Assembly (NCBI GenBank): GCA_021151615.1
Contig: JAGKXA010000244.1
Span: 1 to 6,066 of the forward strand
Direction of reading: 5' to 3'
From: Cellvibrionaceae bacterium
GTDB taxonomy: Bacteria; Pseudomonadota; Gammaproteobacteria; Pseudomonadales; Cellvibrionaceae
Length of the DNA: 6,066 nt
The first letter of the stretch is position 1. Each line of letters begins with the position of its first letter. The position numbers were made by a program, and so were the translations under genes. Under the pieces are notes generated by a model. That model made no database searches and had not been told where the DNA came from. It was given only the letters and a program-made list of their open reading frames with translations. Of this stretch, positions 6,026 through 6,066 are shown in pieces.

Positions 6026-6046
6026 CCCCTCTTTGAAAAAGAGGGG
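6026..6046. repeat. Short GC-rich palindrome, probably part of a dispersed intergenic repeat
   Basis: CCCCTCTTT (6026-6034) and AAAGAGGGG (6038-6046) form a perfect 9-bp inverted repeat with a 3-base GAA loop, followed by TTAGGGGAGATTAG up to the edge. No T-run follows on either strand, so it does not look like a terminator. The composition contrasts sharply with the AT-rich DNA before it. Similar motifs (CCCCTAACCCC...TTTCAAAGGGG on the other strand) recur in intergenic regions of many bacteria, from memory and unchecked here. The element may continue past the window. Confidence 0.5.
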
Positions 6047-6066
6047 TTAGGGGAGATTAGAATCTA

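Overview
This is a conserved chromosomal housekeeping region of a gammaproteobacterium. The proteins most resemble those of Pseudomonas and its relatives. The gene order rplS, xerD, dsbC, hom, thrC together with the moderate base composition suggests a Cellvibrio-like or other Cellvibrionales organism. That placement rests on remembered protein similarity and synteny, not on a search. All five complete genes and the one partial gene lie on the + strand, and I see no RNA gene, CRISPR array, transposase or prophage gene.

Layout: positions 1-1132 hold the end of an rpsP-rimM-trmD-rplS type operon. It contains trmD (tRNA m1G37 methyltransferase, cut by the left edge at or within one codon of its start) and rplS (ribosomal protein L19), closed by a strong intrinsic terminator at about 1159-1196. 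A roughly 107-base AT-rich spacer follows, holding a weak candidate promoter. Positions 1304-3062 hold xerD (site-specific recombinase for chromosome dimer resolution) and dsbC (periplasmic disulfide isomerase), 31 bases apart and probably co-transcribed. Positions 3063-3212 are an unusually structured intergenic region with two hairpins, the second a perfect 12-bp terminator, and promoter-like motifs overlapping them. Positions 3213-5958 hold hom (homoserine dehydrogenase, TTG start) and thrC (threonine synthase, GTG start), a threonine-biosynthesis pair closed by a third strong terminator at about 5973-6008. The window ends in a short GC-rich palindrome (6026-6046) with a G-rich flank, which looks like a copy of a dispersed intergenic repeat.

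Functionally there are three modules: translation (trmD, rplS), chromosome segregation plus envelope protein folding (xerD, dsbC), and aspartate-family amino-acid synthesis (hom, thrC). Hom makes homoserine, a kinase encoded elsewhere must phosphorylate it, and ThrC converts the phosphohomoserine to threonine.

I do not see an undescribed multi-gene system. The most interesting part is the dsbC-hom intergenic region. Its four short complementary segments can form mutually exclusive hairpins as in an attenuator, a near-consensus sigma-70 promoter lies inside the terminator, and a 23-codon ORF with three early threonine codons crosses it. These are sequence observations; any regulatory role is inference.
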